Shown in pieces: positions 8,506-17,230 of a DNA stretch of 64,000 bases. Both the position numbers and the translations under genes were made by a program. The stretch comes from an uncultured Phycicoccus sp. (GTDB lineage: Bacteria > Actinomycetota > Actinomycetes > Actinomycetales > Dermatophilaceae): the NCBI RefSeq assembly GCF_947495705.1, contig NZ_CANLZR010000002.1, forward strand, positions 1 through 64,000, read 5' to 3'. Numbering within the stretch: position 1 is the first letter of the stretch; each line of letters opens with the position of its first letter. Below the pieces are notes generated by a model. The model did not search any database. It had not been told where the DNA came from and was given only the letters and a program-made list of their open reading frames with translations.

Positions 8506-10272
8506 TCAGCGACGGCCGACGAACCAGCGCCGGATCGCCGCGATCCGCTCCTGCACCTGCTCCCCCGTGGCCGAGGCGAGCTCCGGCCCGCCGCAGGCGC
8601 GTCGCAGGTCGAGGTGGATGGTCGCGTGCGGAGCGGCGGTCTTGCTCGAGTACGCCGCGACGAGCTTGTTCAGCTCCTTGCGCTGCGCCGCGAGCGCCCG
8701 GTGGGCCGCGACCGGGCTCGGCCCGGTCGGGTGTGCGGCGGGCCGCCCGCCCTTGGCCTGCTTGGCCTGGCGCTCGTGCAGCAGCGCCGCGACCTGGTCG
8801 GGCTCGAGGAGGCCGGGCAGCCCGAGGTAGTCCTGCTCCTCGGCGGAGCCCACCTCGGCGTGCAGCCCGAACTGCTTGGCGTCGAAGAGCACGTGGTCGA
8901 AGTGCGCATCGGACTCCAGCGCCTCGAACCGGGTCTCGTCCTCGAGCCCGAGGCTGCGCTCGGTGCGGTTCGCGGCCGCGAGCATCCCCTCCTCCTCGGC
9001 CCAGATGGACGCCTCGGACTCGTCGTCGCTGCGGCGGTCGAGGGCGTGGTCGCGCTCCTCCTCCATCGTCGCGGCGAGCTGGAGGATCACCGGGACCGAG
9101 GGCAGGAACACCGAGGCGGTCTCGCCGCGGCGGCGGGCCCGCACGAACCGGCCGACGGCCTGTGCGAAGAACAGCGGGGTCGAGGTCGACGTCGCGTACA
9201 CCCCCACGGCCAGCCGTGGTACGTCGACGCCCTCGGACACCATCCGCACGGCGACCATCCACCGGGACTCGTCGCCGGCGAACTGCTCGATGCGGGCGCT
9301 GGCGCCGGCGTCGTCGGACAGCACGACCGTCGCGGCCTGACCGGTGACGGCCTCGAGGATGCGCGCGTAGGCACGGGCCGCCGTCTGGTTCGAGGCGATG
9401 ACGAGGCCACCGGCGTCCGGGACGTGCCGCCGGACCTCCGAGAGGCGCCGGTCGGCGGCCGCGAGCACCGACGGGATCCACTCCCCCTTCGGGTCCAGCG
9501 CGGTGCGCCAGGCGTGCGCGGTCTGGTCCTTGGTCAGCGGCTCCCCGAGGCGCGCGGCGACCTCGTCGCCGGCCTTGGTCCGCCACCGCATCGCGCCGCC
9601 GTACGCGAGGAAGAGCACCGGGCGCACGACGCCGTCGCGCAGGGCGGCGGCGTAGCCGTAGGTGTAGTCGGAGGCCGAGCGGAGGATGCCCGCCTCGTCC
9701 ATCTCGTAGCGGACGAACGGAATGGGGTTGGTGTCGGAGCGGAACGGGGTCCCGGTGAGCGAGAGGCGGCGGGTCGCCGGGGTGAACGCCTCCCGGATGC
9801 CGTCGCCCCACGAGCGGGCGTCGCCCCCGTGGTGGATCTCGTCGAGGATCACCAGCGTCGGGGTCGCCTCGGTGCGCCGCCGGTGGAGGGAGGGGTTGGC
9901 GGCGACCTGTGCGTAGGTGAGGGCGACGCCGTCGTACTCGCTGGACTGGACCCCGGCCGAGTTGGAGAACGACGGGTTGAGCTGGATGCCGACCTTGCCC
10001 GCGGCGTCGGCCCACTGGGTCTTGAGGTGCTCGGTCGGGGCGACGACCGTGACCGCACGGATGACGCCCCGGTCGAGCAGCTCGGTCGCGATCCGCAGCG
10101 CGTAGGTCGTCTTGCCCGCGCCCGGCGTCGCGACGGCGAGGAAGTCGGTCGCGTCGCCCCCGAGATAGGCGGCCAGGGCGTCCTCCTGCCAGGCCCGCAG
10201 CTTCGCCGCGGTACCCCACGCGGCCCGCTCGGGATAGGCGGGAGGGAGGTGACCGGCGGCTGAGGTACTCAT
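8506..10272 (-). CDS. DEAD/DEAH-box (superfamily 2) helicase
   Basis: A 588-residue protein from ATG 10272. Motif I is ATPGAGKTT (near residue 48), motif II is LDEIHHGGD, motif III is LTGTPFRSD and the second RecA-like domain has VRMVSEGVDVPRL and AVGRFVRARRRGE (motifs V and VI). This is the layout of the superfamily 2 helicases related to the type III restriction/UvrB-like group with a DEIH box, widespread in actinobacteria as stand-alone genes. The C-terminal about 190 residues are charged and helical and may form a coiled coil. No methyltransferase or nuclease is beside it, so a restriction role is not supported. DNA or RNA unwinding in repair is the likely general job. Confidence 0.85.
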   Translation of the reverse strand: MSTSAAGHLPPAYPERAAWGTAAKLRAWQEDALAAYLGGDATDFLAVATPGAGKTTYALRIATELLDRGVIRAVTVVAPTEHLKTQWADAAGKVGIQLNPSFSNSAGVQSSEYDGVALTYAQVAANPSLHRRRTEATPTLVILDEIHHGGDARSWGDGIREAFTPATRRLSLTGTPFRSDTNPIPFVRYEMDEAGILRSASDYTYGYAAALRDGVVRPVLFLAYGGAMRWRTKAGDEVAARLGEPLTKDQTAHAWRTALDPKGEWIPSVLAAADRRLSEVRRHVPDAGGLVIASNQTAARAYARILEAVTGQAATVVLSDDAGASARIEQFAGDESRWMVAVRMVSEGVDVPRLAVGVYATSTSTPLFFAQAVGRFVRARRRGETASVFLPSVPVILQLAATMEEERDHALDRRSDDESEASIWAEEEGMLAAANRTERSLGLEDETRFEALESDAHFDHVLFDAKQFGLHAEVGSAEEQDYLGLPGLLEPDQVAALLHERQAKQAKGGRPAAHPTGPSPVAAHRALAAQRKELNKLVAAYSSKTAAPHATIHLDLRRACGGPELASATGEQVQERIAAIRRWFVGRR

Positions 10273-10316
10273 GGGCGGACGCCACCATAGGCGCCCTCGC
10301 ACCGACATGCCGAAAG

Positions 10317-10337
10317 CCCCGACGAAACTCGTCGGGG
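10317..10337 (-). terminator. Hairpin terminator after the M43 protease gene
   Basis: CCCCGACGA (10317-10325) and TCGTCGGGG (10329-10337) form a perfect 9-bp stem with the loop AAC. It lies 31 bp past the stop of the gene at 10368 and is followed on the minus strand by CTTTC. It separates that gene from the helicase start at 10272. Confidence 0.75.
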
Positions 10338-10367
10338 CCCTCGGGGTGTGCTAGCGCGGGGTGCGGG

Positions 10368-11327
10368 TCAGCCCGCCCGGTACGTGGTCCACAGGGACTG
10401 CATCCGCGTCGTCTGGCCGGACGTGAACGTGTTCATGCACGCGTCGTCGGTGTAGTCCATGAAGTTCGTGATCGGGTCGGCACCCGGCGAGGTGCAGGTG
10501 TCGCGGCCGGTCGGGCAGCCGTAGGCCGGTGACGCCTCGGGGGCGGTGTCGCTCACGTAGTCGCCCTGGCCGTTACACCCACCCTGGAAGGTGTGGTAGA
10601 GCCCGAGCCAGTGCCCGACCTCGTGGGTGCCGGTGTCGCCCTGGTTGTAGGGCGCGGCGCTGCCGCCGGGAAGGCTCTCGTCGAGCATGACGACGCCGTC
10701 CATCGGGTCGACCTGCGACTTGGGGAACGTCGCCCAGCCGAGGAGGCCGCCGCCGAGGTCGGCGGTGTACATGTTGAGGTCCCCCTTGCCGCCGGTGTGC
10801 AGGGCGTTCTTCATCTGGCGCTCGGCGCTGCTGCCGTTGGTGAGCCCGTTGTACCAGGAGGGGTTGTTCGTGTAGTCGGTGCTGGCCGTCTGGAAGGAGA
10901 AGCCGGTGCCGGCGTAGGCGTTGTTGAGCACCGAGAGCTGCGAGGCCAGCTCCGAGCTCGTGAGGTTCCCCTTGCTGCCGTCGGTGATCACGTGCCAGTG
11001 CACCGGGATGACCGTCGCGGCGAAGCCCCCGCCGGAGCCGGGCTTCTTGTCACCGCTCTTCGACGAGCCGACGCCCTTGGCGGCCATGTCCCGCTCGAAG
11101 CGCCGCTCCATCGCGGCGGCCTGGGCGTCGGTCAGCTCGTGCGGGTCGTGCCGGGTCCTGCCGTCGGCGTGCCGGCCACCGACCTCGTCGGTGTGGGTGA
11201 GGCACTCGGCCGCGGCGACGGAGTCGACGCCCGCCATCGGCTGGGCCACGGCGGAGCCGACCGGGAGGACGAGACCGGCGGCTCCGAGGGCCAGCGCGGC
11301 GAGCGCAGAGAAGGGACGTGTTCGCAT
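10368..11327 (-). CDS. Secreted M43 (pappalysin-like) zinc metalloprotease
   Basis: A 319-residue protein from ATG 11327. Residues 1-30 (RTRPFSALAALALGAAGLVL) form a Sec signal peptide ending near AQP. The C-terminal catalytic domain has HEVGHWLGLYHTF, the HExxHxxGxxH zinc site of the M43 family, followed by cysteines (GGCNGQGDYV, PAYGCPTGRDTC) that likely form disulphides and by NFMDYTDDACMNTFT with the Met-turn. The substrate is unknown; such proteases degrade extracellular proteins. A Gly/Lys-rich linker (SSKSGDKKPGSGGG) separates a short propeptide-like region from the catalytic domain. The upstream region has CCGTAA repeated with an 11-bp pitch (11415-11431). A hairpin terminator follows. 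Confidence 0.9.
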   Translation of the reverse strand: MRTRPFSALAALALGAAGLVLPVGSAVAQPMAGVDSVAAAECLTHTDEVGGRHADGRTRHDPHELTDAQAAAMERRFERDMAAKGVGSSKSGDKKPGSGGGFAATVIPVHWHVITDGSKGNLTSSELASQLSVLNNAYAGTGFSFQTASTDYTNNPSWYNGLTNGSSAERQMKNALHTGGKGDLNMYTADLGGGLLGWATFPKSQVDPMDGVVMLDESLPGGSAAPYNQGDTGTHEVGHWLGLYHTFQGGCNGQGDYVSDTAPEASPAYGCPTGRDTCTSPGADPITNFMDYTDDACMNTFTSGQTTRMQSLWTTYRAG

Positions 11328-11449
11328 GACGACCTTTCGACGGGGGTCGGTGCGCCGGTCCGGCGCGACCTCCAGGCAACCTAGGGCCGCGTCGTTCAGG
11401 TCCGGTTCCCGTGGCCGTAAAGAACCCGTAAGGAAGGTCTGCTGCTCGC

Positions 11450-11770
11450 CTACTCGCCGCCGTCCTGCGGTGCGCGGAGGCCTTCGTAGATCTCCTTGCA
11501 CGTCGGGCAGACCGGGAAGCGGTCGGGGTTGCGCCCGGGGATCCAGACCTTGCCGCAGAGCGCCGTGACCGGCTCGCCGGTGACGGCGCTCTCGACGATC
11601 TTCTCCTTGCGGACGTAGTGGGCGAACCGCTCGTGGTCACCCGGCTCGGCCACCTCGGGGACGGTCTCGGTGCGCTCGAGGACCGCCGTCTGGGTCTGCG
11701 GCCCGTCGGGTCCGTCCGGTCCGCCCGGGCCTCCGGGGGCGGTCGGGTCCTGCGGCATCGTCTCGCTCAT
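11450..11770 (-). CDS. DUF3039 domain-containing protein
   Basis: A 106-residue protein from ATG 11770. The first 45 residues are Pro/Gly/Asp-rich and disordered (GGPGGPDGPDGPQTQ). The C-terminal part has the DUF3039 pattern: HERFAHYVRKEKIVESAVTG, VTALCGKVWIPGRNPDRFPVC and PTCKEIYEGL. The cysteines (C in ALCGK, then VCPTC) suggest a small zinc-ribbon-like metal site. DUF3039 proteins are actinobacterial and uncharacterised. It lies 23 bp beyond the yqgE stop on the same strand, so the helicase-yqgE-DUF3039 genes may share a transcript. Confidence 0.85.
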   Translation of the reverse strand: MSETMPQDPTAPGGPGGPDGPDGPQTQTAVLERTETVPEVAEPGDHERFAHYVRKEKIVESAVTGEPVTALCGKVWIPGRNPDRFPVCPTCKEIYEGLRAPQDGGE

Positions 11771-11793
11771 GCCGTCGAGGGTACGCCGCACCC

Positions 11794-12354
11794 TCAGTTG
11801 AGGGCGGGATCGGCCGGGAACCACGCAACCCAGCGCAGCGGCTCGGGCTGACGGCGCAGCACCGCCCGCCACAGCGCCTCCGGCTGCTCGGTGAAGACGT
11901 CGCCGCCCTCGGCCTCGACGACGAACCAGGAGCCGGTGTCGATCTCGACCTCGAGCTGGCCCGGGGACCACCCGGCGTACCCGGCGAAGATCCGCAGCCC
12001 GGCGACCTCCGGAACGACGAGCACCGGAGGGGTGTCGAGGTCGACGAGCGCGACGCTGCCGAAGAGCCGGCGCACCCCCGTGGGCTCCTCGCCGTCGCCG
12101 GGGACGGCGACGAGGCCGAGCGCGGAGTCGAGCTGCACCGGCCCGCCCTGGAACATCGTCGCGGGGCGGCTCGCGTGCTCCTCCCACCCGGGCAGGACGG
12201 ACTGGATCTCAGCCTCGATCGGCCGGTTCAGCACGAGACCCTGCGCACCGTCCTCCCCGTGGTGGAGGACGAGCACGACGCTACGCCGGAAGACGCCGTC
12301 CTCGATCTGCGGGGTCGCGACGAGGAGCCTGCCGGTGCGAAAGGGCGCGCTCAC
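11794..12354 (-). CDS. YqgE/AlgH family protein
   Basis: A 186-residue protein from GTG 12354 (SAPFRTGRLLVATPQIEDG). It has the family's signature order: GRLLVATPQ, F-R-R-S-V-V-L-V-L-H-H, GLVLNRP, the FQGGPVQLDS loop and the late FAGYAGWSPGQLE. This is the complete usual length. The function is unknown; structures show a compact alpha/beta fold, and in some bacteria a link to regulation or redox control was proposed. The GTG overlaps the upstream helicase stop by 4 bp (12351-12354), indicating coupled translation. Confidence 0.92.
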   Translation of the reverse strand: MSAPFRTGRLLVATPQIEDGVFRRSVVLVLHHGEDGAQGLVLNRPIEAEIQSVLPGWEEHASRPATMFQGGPVQLDSALGLVAVPGDGEEPTGVRRLFGSVALVDLDTPPVLVVPEVAGLRIFAGYAGWSPGQLEVEIDTGSWFVVEAEGGDVFTEQPEALWRAVLRRQPEPLRWVAWFPADPALN

Positions 12355-14426
12355 GCACCCATTCTGCCCCCGCGTCCCGAGCCGCGTGCGGCACTCGGCG
12401 AGGTTCCGCGGCCGCCCTGCGGGCGCCCACTCTGGCCCCGACCACCGCGCGGGCCGCCCCGGTTCCCACCGGGGGCTCCACCGCGGCGACCGCGGGGCTG
12501 CCCCTCGAGGATCGGGCGCCACACCTGGTCGGGGACCGGGACGCCGCTGGGGGCCCGGCCGCCGATGGCGGCGATCGTCGCGTCGCCGGGCGAGACCCTG
12601 GTCGTCTGCGCCTCGGCGCCGGCGCCCTCGATGATGCGGGTGACCATCTTGCGCTGGTGCGGCAGCGCGATCATGACGACGGCGCCCTGCTCGCCGGCGC
12701 GGGCGGTGCGTCCCGCGCGGTGCAGGTAGTCCTTGTGGTCCTTGGGCGGGTCGACCTGGATGACCATGCCGATGTCGTCGACGTGGATGCCGCGGGCGGC
12801 GACGTCGGTGGCCACGAGCACGGGCATCTTGCCGTCCCGGAACGCGCCGAGGACGCGGTTGCGGACATTCTGGGTCAGCCCGCCGTGCAGGGCGGCCGCG
12901 AGGACGCCCCGCTCCCGCAGCTCGCCGGCGATCCGCTCGGCGCCCAGCTGGGTGCGCGCGAAGACGACCGTGCGCCCACCCCGGTTCGCCAGTTCGGCGG
13001 TCAGCGCCTTCTTGTCCTGCGGGTCGATGAGCAGCACGTGGTGCGACATCGTCGTGACGGCGGCCTGGGCCTCGTCGGTGGAGTGCGTGACGGGGTCGAC
13101 GAGGTAGCGGTCGACGAGGGTGTCGACGCCACGGTCGAGGGTGGCGGAGAAGAGCAGCCGCTGCCCGCCGTCGGGCACGGCGTCGAGGATCGCCGTGACC
13201 TCGGGGACGAAGCCCATGTCGGCCATGTGGTCGGCCTCGTCGAGGATGGTGATCTCGATCCCCCCGAGGTCGACGGCGCCGCGGTCCATGAGGTCGACAA
13301 GCCGGCCGGGGGTCGCGACGAGCAGGTGCACGCCCCGCTGGAGGCTCTTGATCTGCGGCTCGTACGAGAGCCCGCCGGCGACGAGCCGGTGGGTGATGCC
13401 GGTGACGTGCACGAAGGGCTCGAGGGCGTCACTCACCTGCATCGCGAGCTCGCGCGTGGGAACGAGGACCAGGGCCCGGGGCCGCTTCGGCTGCGGCCGG
13501 ACGCCGTCGTCGAGCCGGGCGATGGTCGGCAGGCCGAACGCCAGCGTCTTGCCGGAGCCGGTGCGCCCGCGACCGAGCACGTCGCGGCCAGCCAGGGCGT
13601 CGGGGATCGTCGCCGCCTGGATCGGGAAGGGGTCGGCGATGCCGTCGCGCGCCAGGCGCTCGACGAGGCGCTCGGGCAGCCCGAGCGCGGCGAAGCCGTT
13701 GTCGGAGGTCACCTCGCGCGGCCCCCCGGCCGTCGCGGAGCGGTACGTGGTCCAGGTGTCGGCCTCGGCGCGCTCGGCCTCGGCGTCCTCGAAGGAGCGC
13801 GGGCGGTCGGTGAACGCCGGGCGCTCGGCGTGGCGGCCCTCGTGCCGGTCGCGGCGGACCGGGTCGGCGACCCGCGGGGTGCGGTCGCGGACGGGACGCT
13901 CGCCCCGCTCACGGCGGGGGCGCTCGTCGTGCGGGCGGTGCACGTGGCGGTCGTCGCCGCCGGTGGAGACCCAGCGTGCGGGCCGGTCGTCGCGGCGTCG
14001 GTCCTCGTCACGGTCGTCACGGCGCACCTGCGGGCGGTCGTCACGGCGCACCTGCGGGCGGTCGTCGCGGCGCGGCTGCGGGCGGTCGTCGCGACGGAAC
14101 GCGGGCCGCTCGTCGCGGCGCGGGGTGTCCGCACGGTCGTCGCGGCGGTCCTCGGGGCGGGTCCGGGGCATGCCCTCGCGGCGCTCGGCGCGCGACGGCT
14201 TGCCGCCGCGGCGCGGGTCCTCGCGGTCCCAGCGAGGGGAGCGCTCGGCGCGGGGGCGCTTCGGGCGGTCCTCGCCGTCGGCGGGGCGGCCGGCGCCGGG
14301 CCCGCTCGTCCGGGGGGCTGCGGCCTGGCCGCGGTGGGGCTTCTTGGGTCCCTTGCGGGACGCGGCCTTCTCCGCCTTCTGGGCAGCGGTCCAACGGGCC
14401 TTGGGCCCGGATGCCTTCTTGGGCAT
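12351..14426 (-). CDS. DEAD-box RNA helicase with long disordered arms
   Basis: A 691-residue protein from ATG 14426 (MPKKASGPKARWTAA). The core, about residues 240-610, has the Q motif (GLPERLVERLARDGIADPFPIQ), motif I GRGRTGSGKT, Ia PTRELAMQV, Ib ATPGRL, II DEADHM, III SAT, V ATDVAARGIHV and VI HRAGRTARAG. The N-terminal about 240 residues are extremely Arg/Asp-rich, with tandem RRDDRPQ units encoded by 24-bp repeats. The C-terminus is an RGG-type tail (RGRRGGAPGGNRGGPRGGRG). This build is typical of actinobacterial RhlE/CsdA-like helicases that remodel structured RNA and may form condensates. A 224-bp untranslated leader with a GGACCA-GCAG-TGGTCC hairpin (14518-14533) lies upstream, which fits cold-inducible helicases. 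Confidence 0.93.
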   Translation of the reverse strand: MPKKASGPKARWTAAQKAEKAASRKGPKKPHRGQAAAPRTSGPGAGRPADGEDRPKRPRAERSPRWDREDPRRGGKPSRAERREGMPRTRPEDRRDDRADTPRRDERPAFRRDDRPQPRRDDRPQVRRDDRPQVRRDDRDEDRRRDDRPARWVSTGGDDRHVHRPHDERPRRERGERPVRDRTPRVADPVRRDRHEGRHAERPAFTDRPRSFEDAEAERAEADTWTTYRSATAGGPREVTSDNGFAALGLPERLVERLARDGIADPFPIQAATIPDALAGRDVLGRGRTGSGKTLAFGLPTIARLDDGVRPQPKRPRALVLVPTRELAMQVSDALEPFVHVTGITHRLVAGGLSYEPQIKSLQRGVHLLVATPGRLVDLMDRGAVDLGGIEITILDEADHMADMGFVPEVTAILDAVPDGGQRLLFSATLDRGVDTLVDRYLVDPVTHSTDEAQAAVTTMSHHVLLIDPQDKKALTAELANRGGRTVVFARTQLGAERIAGELRERGVLAAALHGGLTQNVRNRVLGAFRDGKMPVLVATDVAARGIHVDDIGMVIQVDPPKDHKDYLHRAGRTARAGEQGAVVMIALPHQRKMVTRIIEGAGAEAQTTRVSPGDATIAAIGGRAPSGVPVPDQVWRPILEGQPRGRRGGAPGGNRGGPRGGRGQSGRPQGGRGTSPSAARGSGRGGRMGA
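14010..14100. repeat. 24-bp tandem repeats coding RRDDRPQ units
   Basis: Successive 24-bp units such as GTCACGGCGCACCTGCGGGC repeat about four times within the N-terminal arm of the DEAD-box helicase. Two adjacent units are identical, so copy number can change by slippage in whole-repeat steps without breaking the reading frame. Confidence 0.7.
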
Positions 14427-14650
14427 GGGAATGTTCACCTGTGTCTCGTCGTGGGGCTTCGCGTTCGGACAGACACGTCGTCGGCCGGTGGCGAAACAGC
14501 GATCACAACGAGTCTCTGGACCAGCAGTGGTCCGTGGGGCCGGTTCGACGGAGGGTGTCACCGGCGCCGCGAGGTGGGAGGGAGGTCGACCACGATCTGC
14601 GATCGGCCGGGCGCTGCCACGCGCCCGCCACCTCGGTGCGGAGGACGAGT

Positions 14651-15031
14651 CTACCAGCGGACGGGACCCCGGCCGGACGCCCGCCGGAGCCACCACACTC
14701 CGGCCGCCAGCGCGACCCCGGCGAGGTCGGCCAGGGCATCCAGCGGGTCCCCCGACCGGCCGGCCAGCACGACGCCCTGGACGACCTCGCTGACGACGGC
14801 GTGTACCGCCAGGAGCGCGACGACCGCGCGGGCCGGCAGTCGCGCGGCGAGCGCCAGCAGGGCCGGGACGAAGAAGACGACGAGGTGGACCACCTTGTCG
14901 GCGTGCGGGAACGGCAGATCGCCGGTCCCCTGCGGCGCGTAGAGCACCACGACCTGAACGAGCAGGGCCGCCCCGAGCGCCCCGAGCAGCAGCGGGCGCC
15001 GACGACGCGCCCCCCGGCCGGGGGTGGTCAT
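14651..15031 (-). CDS. VanZ family membrane protein
   Basis: A 126-residue protein with four predicted membrane helices (RPLLLGALGAALLVQVVVLY, then HLVVFFVPALLALAARL, AVVALLAVHAVVSEVVQGV and LADLAGVALAAGVWWL). The central H-A-D-K-V-V-H-L-V-V-F and SEVVQGVV stretches fit the VanZ-like family (FPHADKVVHLV). VanZ confers low-level teicoplanin resistance in enterococci, but most family members have no known role. The ATG overlaps the stop of the malic enzyme gene by 4 bp (15028-15031): the malic enzyme gene is upstream on this strand. Confidence 0.85.
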   Translation of the reverse strand: MTTPGRGARRRRPLLLGALGAALLVQVVVLYAPQGTGDLPFPHADKVVHLVVFFVPALLALAARLPARAVVALLAVHAVVSEVVQGVVLAGRSGDPLDALADLAGVALAAGVWWLRRASGRGPVRW

Positions 15032-16491
15032 CCGAGGTCGGGCAGGTGGGGACGGGCGTTGGGGTCGGGCAGCACGGGGGGCTCCTCGCTGGTCGCGGCG
15101 AGGACGGCCTTGCGGACGGCGTCGGCCACGACCGTGCTGACGTCGGGGTGGAACACGCTGGGGATGATGTAGGTCGCGTTCAGCTCGTCGTCGGTGACGA
15201 CGGCGGACAGCGCGTCGGCGGCCGCGAGCAGCACATCCATCGTCACGTGCTTGCTCGCCGCGTCGATGAGCCCCCGGAAGACGCCGGGGAAGACGAGCAC
15301 GTTGTTGATCTGGTTGGCGAAGTCCGAGCGGCCGGTGGCGACGACGGCGGCGTGGCGAGCCGCGAGGTCGGGGTCGATCTCCGGGGTCGGGTTCGCCATC
15401 GCGAACACGACCGAGTCAGGGGCCATCGAGGCCACGTCGGCCTCGGTGAGGATGTTCGGCGCGGACACCCCGAGGAAGACGTCGGCGCCGCGGACCGCGT
15501 CCGAGAGCGTGCCGGCGACGTCGTCGGCGTTGGTGTGCTCGGCGATCCAGGCGTGGTTCGGGTGGTCGCCGGAGCGCACGTCGGCACGCTGGCGGTGGAC
15601 GATGCCGTCGACGTCGGTGACGACGACGTGCCGCGCGCCGGCGTGGAGCAGCAGCTTGAGGATGGCGGTGCCGGCGGCCCCGGCGCCGCTCATGACGAGG
15701 CGGACGTCCTCCAGCTGCTTGCCGACGACGCGCAGCGCGTTGCGCAGCGCCGCGAGCGCCACGATCGCGGTGCCGTGCTGGTCGTCGTGGAAGACGGGGA
15801 TGTCCAGCTCCTCGCGCAGCCGCGCCTCGATCTCGAAGCAGCGCGGGGCCGAGATGTCCTCGAGGTTGATGCCGGCGAACCCCGGCGCGATCGCCTTGAC
15901 GGTGCGGATGATCTCCTCGACGTCGGTGGTGTCGAGGCAGAGCGGGAAGGCGTCGATGTCGGCGAAGCGCTTGAACAGGGCGGCCTTGCCCTCCATCACC
16001 GGCAGCGCCGCGAGGGGCCCGATGTCGCCGAGGCCGAGCACCGCGGTGCCGTCGGTGACGACCGCGACGGTGTTGCGCTTGATGGTGAGCCGCCGGGCGT
16101 CCTCGGGGTTGCGGGCGATGGCCTCGCAGACCCTCGCCACGCCCGGGGTGTAGATGAGCGACAGGTCGTCACGGGTGCGGATCGGCACCTTGGACTCGAC
16201 GGTCAGCTTGCCGCCGAGGTGCATGAGGAAGGTGCGGTCCGAGACCCGGCCGATCTCGACGCCCTCGACGGTCCGCATCGTCTCGACGATCGCGTCGGCG
16301 TGGTCGGGGTCGCGGGTGAGCATCGTGAGGTCGACCCGCATCCGGGCGTGGCCGGACCCGGTGACGTCCAGGCCGGTGACGACCCCTCCCGCCTCCTCGA
16401 TCAGGCTCGTCATCTCGCTGACCGCCGTGGGGCGGGCCGGGAGGACGAGGCGGACGGTGACGCTGTTCGCGATGGAGGGTGCGGCGGCCAT
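15028..16491 (-). CDS. NAD(P)-dependent malic enzyme with N-terminal ACT domain
   Basis: A 487-residue enzyme from ATG 16491. It oxidatively decarboxylates malate to pyruvate. The N-terminal about 90 residues form an ACT regulatory domain (VRLVLPARPTAVSEMTSLIE, GVVTGLDVTGSG). The malic domain follows with SLIYTPGVARVCEAIARNP, KAALFKRFADIDAFPLCLDT and FHDDQHGTAIV. The NAD-binding Rossmann segment is LVMSGAGAAGTAILKLLLHAGA, and FAMANPTPEI is conserved. ACT-containing malic enzymes are known to respond to small-molecule effectors. With ppdK and pyc nearby it forms part of the pyruvate/PEP/oxaloacetate node. The gene downstream, vanZ-like, overlaps by 4 bp. Confidence 0.93.
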   Translation of the reverse strand: MAAAPSIANSVTVRLVLPARPTAVSEMTSLIEEAGGVVTGLDVTGSGHARMRVDLTMLTRDPDHADAIVETMRTVEGVEIGRVSDRTFLMHLGGKLTVESKVPIRTRDDLSLIYTPGVARVCEAIARNPEDARRLTIKRNTVAVVTDGTAVLGLGDIGPLAALPVMEGKAALFKRFADIDAFPLCLDTTDVEEIIRTVKAIAPGFAGINLEDISAPRCFEIEARLREELDIPVFHDDQHGTAIVALAALRNALRVVGKQLEDVRLVMSGAGAAGTAILKLLLHAGARHVVVTDVDGIVHRQRADVRSGDHPNHAWIAEHTNADDVAGTLSDAVRGADVFLGVSAPNILTEADVASMAPDSVVFAMANPTPEIDPDLAARHAAVVATGRSDFANQINNVLVFPGVFRGLIDAASKHVTMDVLLAAADALSAVVTDDELNATYIIPSVFHPDVSTVVADAVRKAVLAATSEEPPVLPDPNARPHLPDLG

Positions 16492-16560
16492 GGGCCCATC
16501 CAACCGCGTACCGGCAGGTAGGCCGAAACGGCGGTCGTGGTGGCGGGGCCGGGTGGGCCC

Positions 16561-16566
16561 TACAGT
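16561..16566 (+). promoter_or_regulatory. Candidate leaderless -10 box (TACAGT)
   Basis: TACAGT ends 7 nt before the ATG at 16574. There is no purine-rich ribosome-binding sequence in the gap, as expected for a leaderless transcript. The -35 region is weak. Confidence 0.4.
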
Positions 16567-16573
16567 GACCCGC

Positions 16574-17188
16574 ATGACGTGGGTCGACGCCATCGGATGG
16601 TTCGGTTCCGCGCTGCTCGTGTTCAGCCTGCTCCAGGCGCGCATCCTGCGGCTGCGGGTGCTCAACACCATCGCCTGCGTCATCCTCACGGGCTTCAACG
16701 CCATCCTCGAGGTGTGGCCGATGGTCGCGATGAACATCGTGCTCGCCGGGATCAACCTGTACTTCATCGCGCGGATGCTGCGCGAGCGCGGCGACGAGCG
16801 CGCGTACGCGGTGCTGCCCGTCCGGGAGGACGACTCCTACCTCCAGCACTTCCTCGGCGTGTACCGGTCCGACATCGCGCGGTACTTCCCCGAGTTCGCC
16901 GGGGCAGCGGGCGAGGGCCGCTCGACCTACCTCGTCCAGCACGGCGACGAGACGGCCGGGGTCATCGTCGTCCGGGACGCCGGGGGTGGCACGGCCCAGG
17001 TGGAGCTCGACTACGTGACGCCCCGCTTCCGCGACTTCGCTCCGGGCGAGTTCGTGTTCCGCCGCTCGGGCCTGTTCCGCGACCGCGGGTTCACCCGCGT
17101 CCTCACCGCACCCGGGATGGTCGCGCCGTACTACGAGCGGCTCGGCTTCGCCCGCGACGGCGACCGCTACCGCCTCGAGCTGGCCTGA
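16574..17188 (+). CDS. YgjV-like membrane protein with C-terminal acetyltransferase-like part
   Basis: A 204-residue protein. Residues 1-75 contain three hydrophobic helices (AIGWFGSALLVFSLLQARIL, LNTIACVILTGFNAILEVWP, VAMNIVLAGINLYFIARML), like the YgjV family of inner-membrane proteins. The soluble C-terminal part is charged and ends with FRDRGFTRVLTAPGMVAPYY and ERLGFARDGDRYRLEL. That resembles the last strands of a GNAT fold (the Y-x-R-L-G-F motif). Enzymatic activity is not established. It stands alone between the malic enzyme gene (divergent) and the convergent DnaJ-domain gene. Confidence 0.75.
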   Translation: MTWVDAIGWFGSALLVFSLLQARILRLRVLNTIACVILTGFNAILEVWPMVAMNIVLAGINLYFIARMLRERGDERAYAVLPVREDDSYLQHFLGVYRSDIARYFPEFAGAAGEGRSTYLVQHGDETAGVIVVRDAGGGTAQVELDYVTPRFRDFAPGEFVFRRSGLFRDRGFTRVLTAPGMVAPYYERLGFARDGDRYRLELA

Positions 17189-17230
17189 CACCGCAGGTCG
17201 CCGGCGGGCCGGAGCGACCGGACGACACGG

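Noticed and set aside
8506-10272. Restriction-modification or defence helicase
   Set aside because: No methyltransferase, nuclease or other defence gene next to it; only the general helicase assignment is supported.
17196-17219. Hairpin GGTCGC...GCGACC between the YgjV-like and DnaJ-domain genes
   Set aside because: The stem is short and bulged; not distinguishable from chance in such GC-rich DNA.
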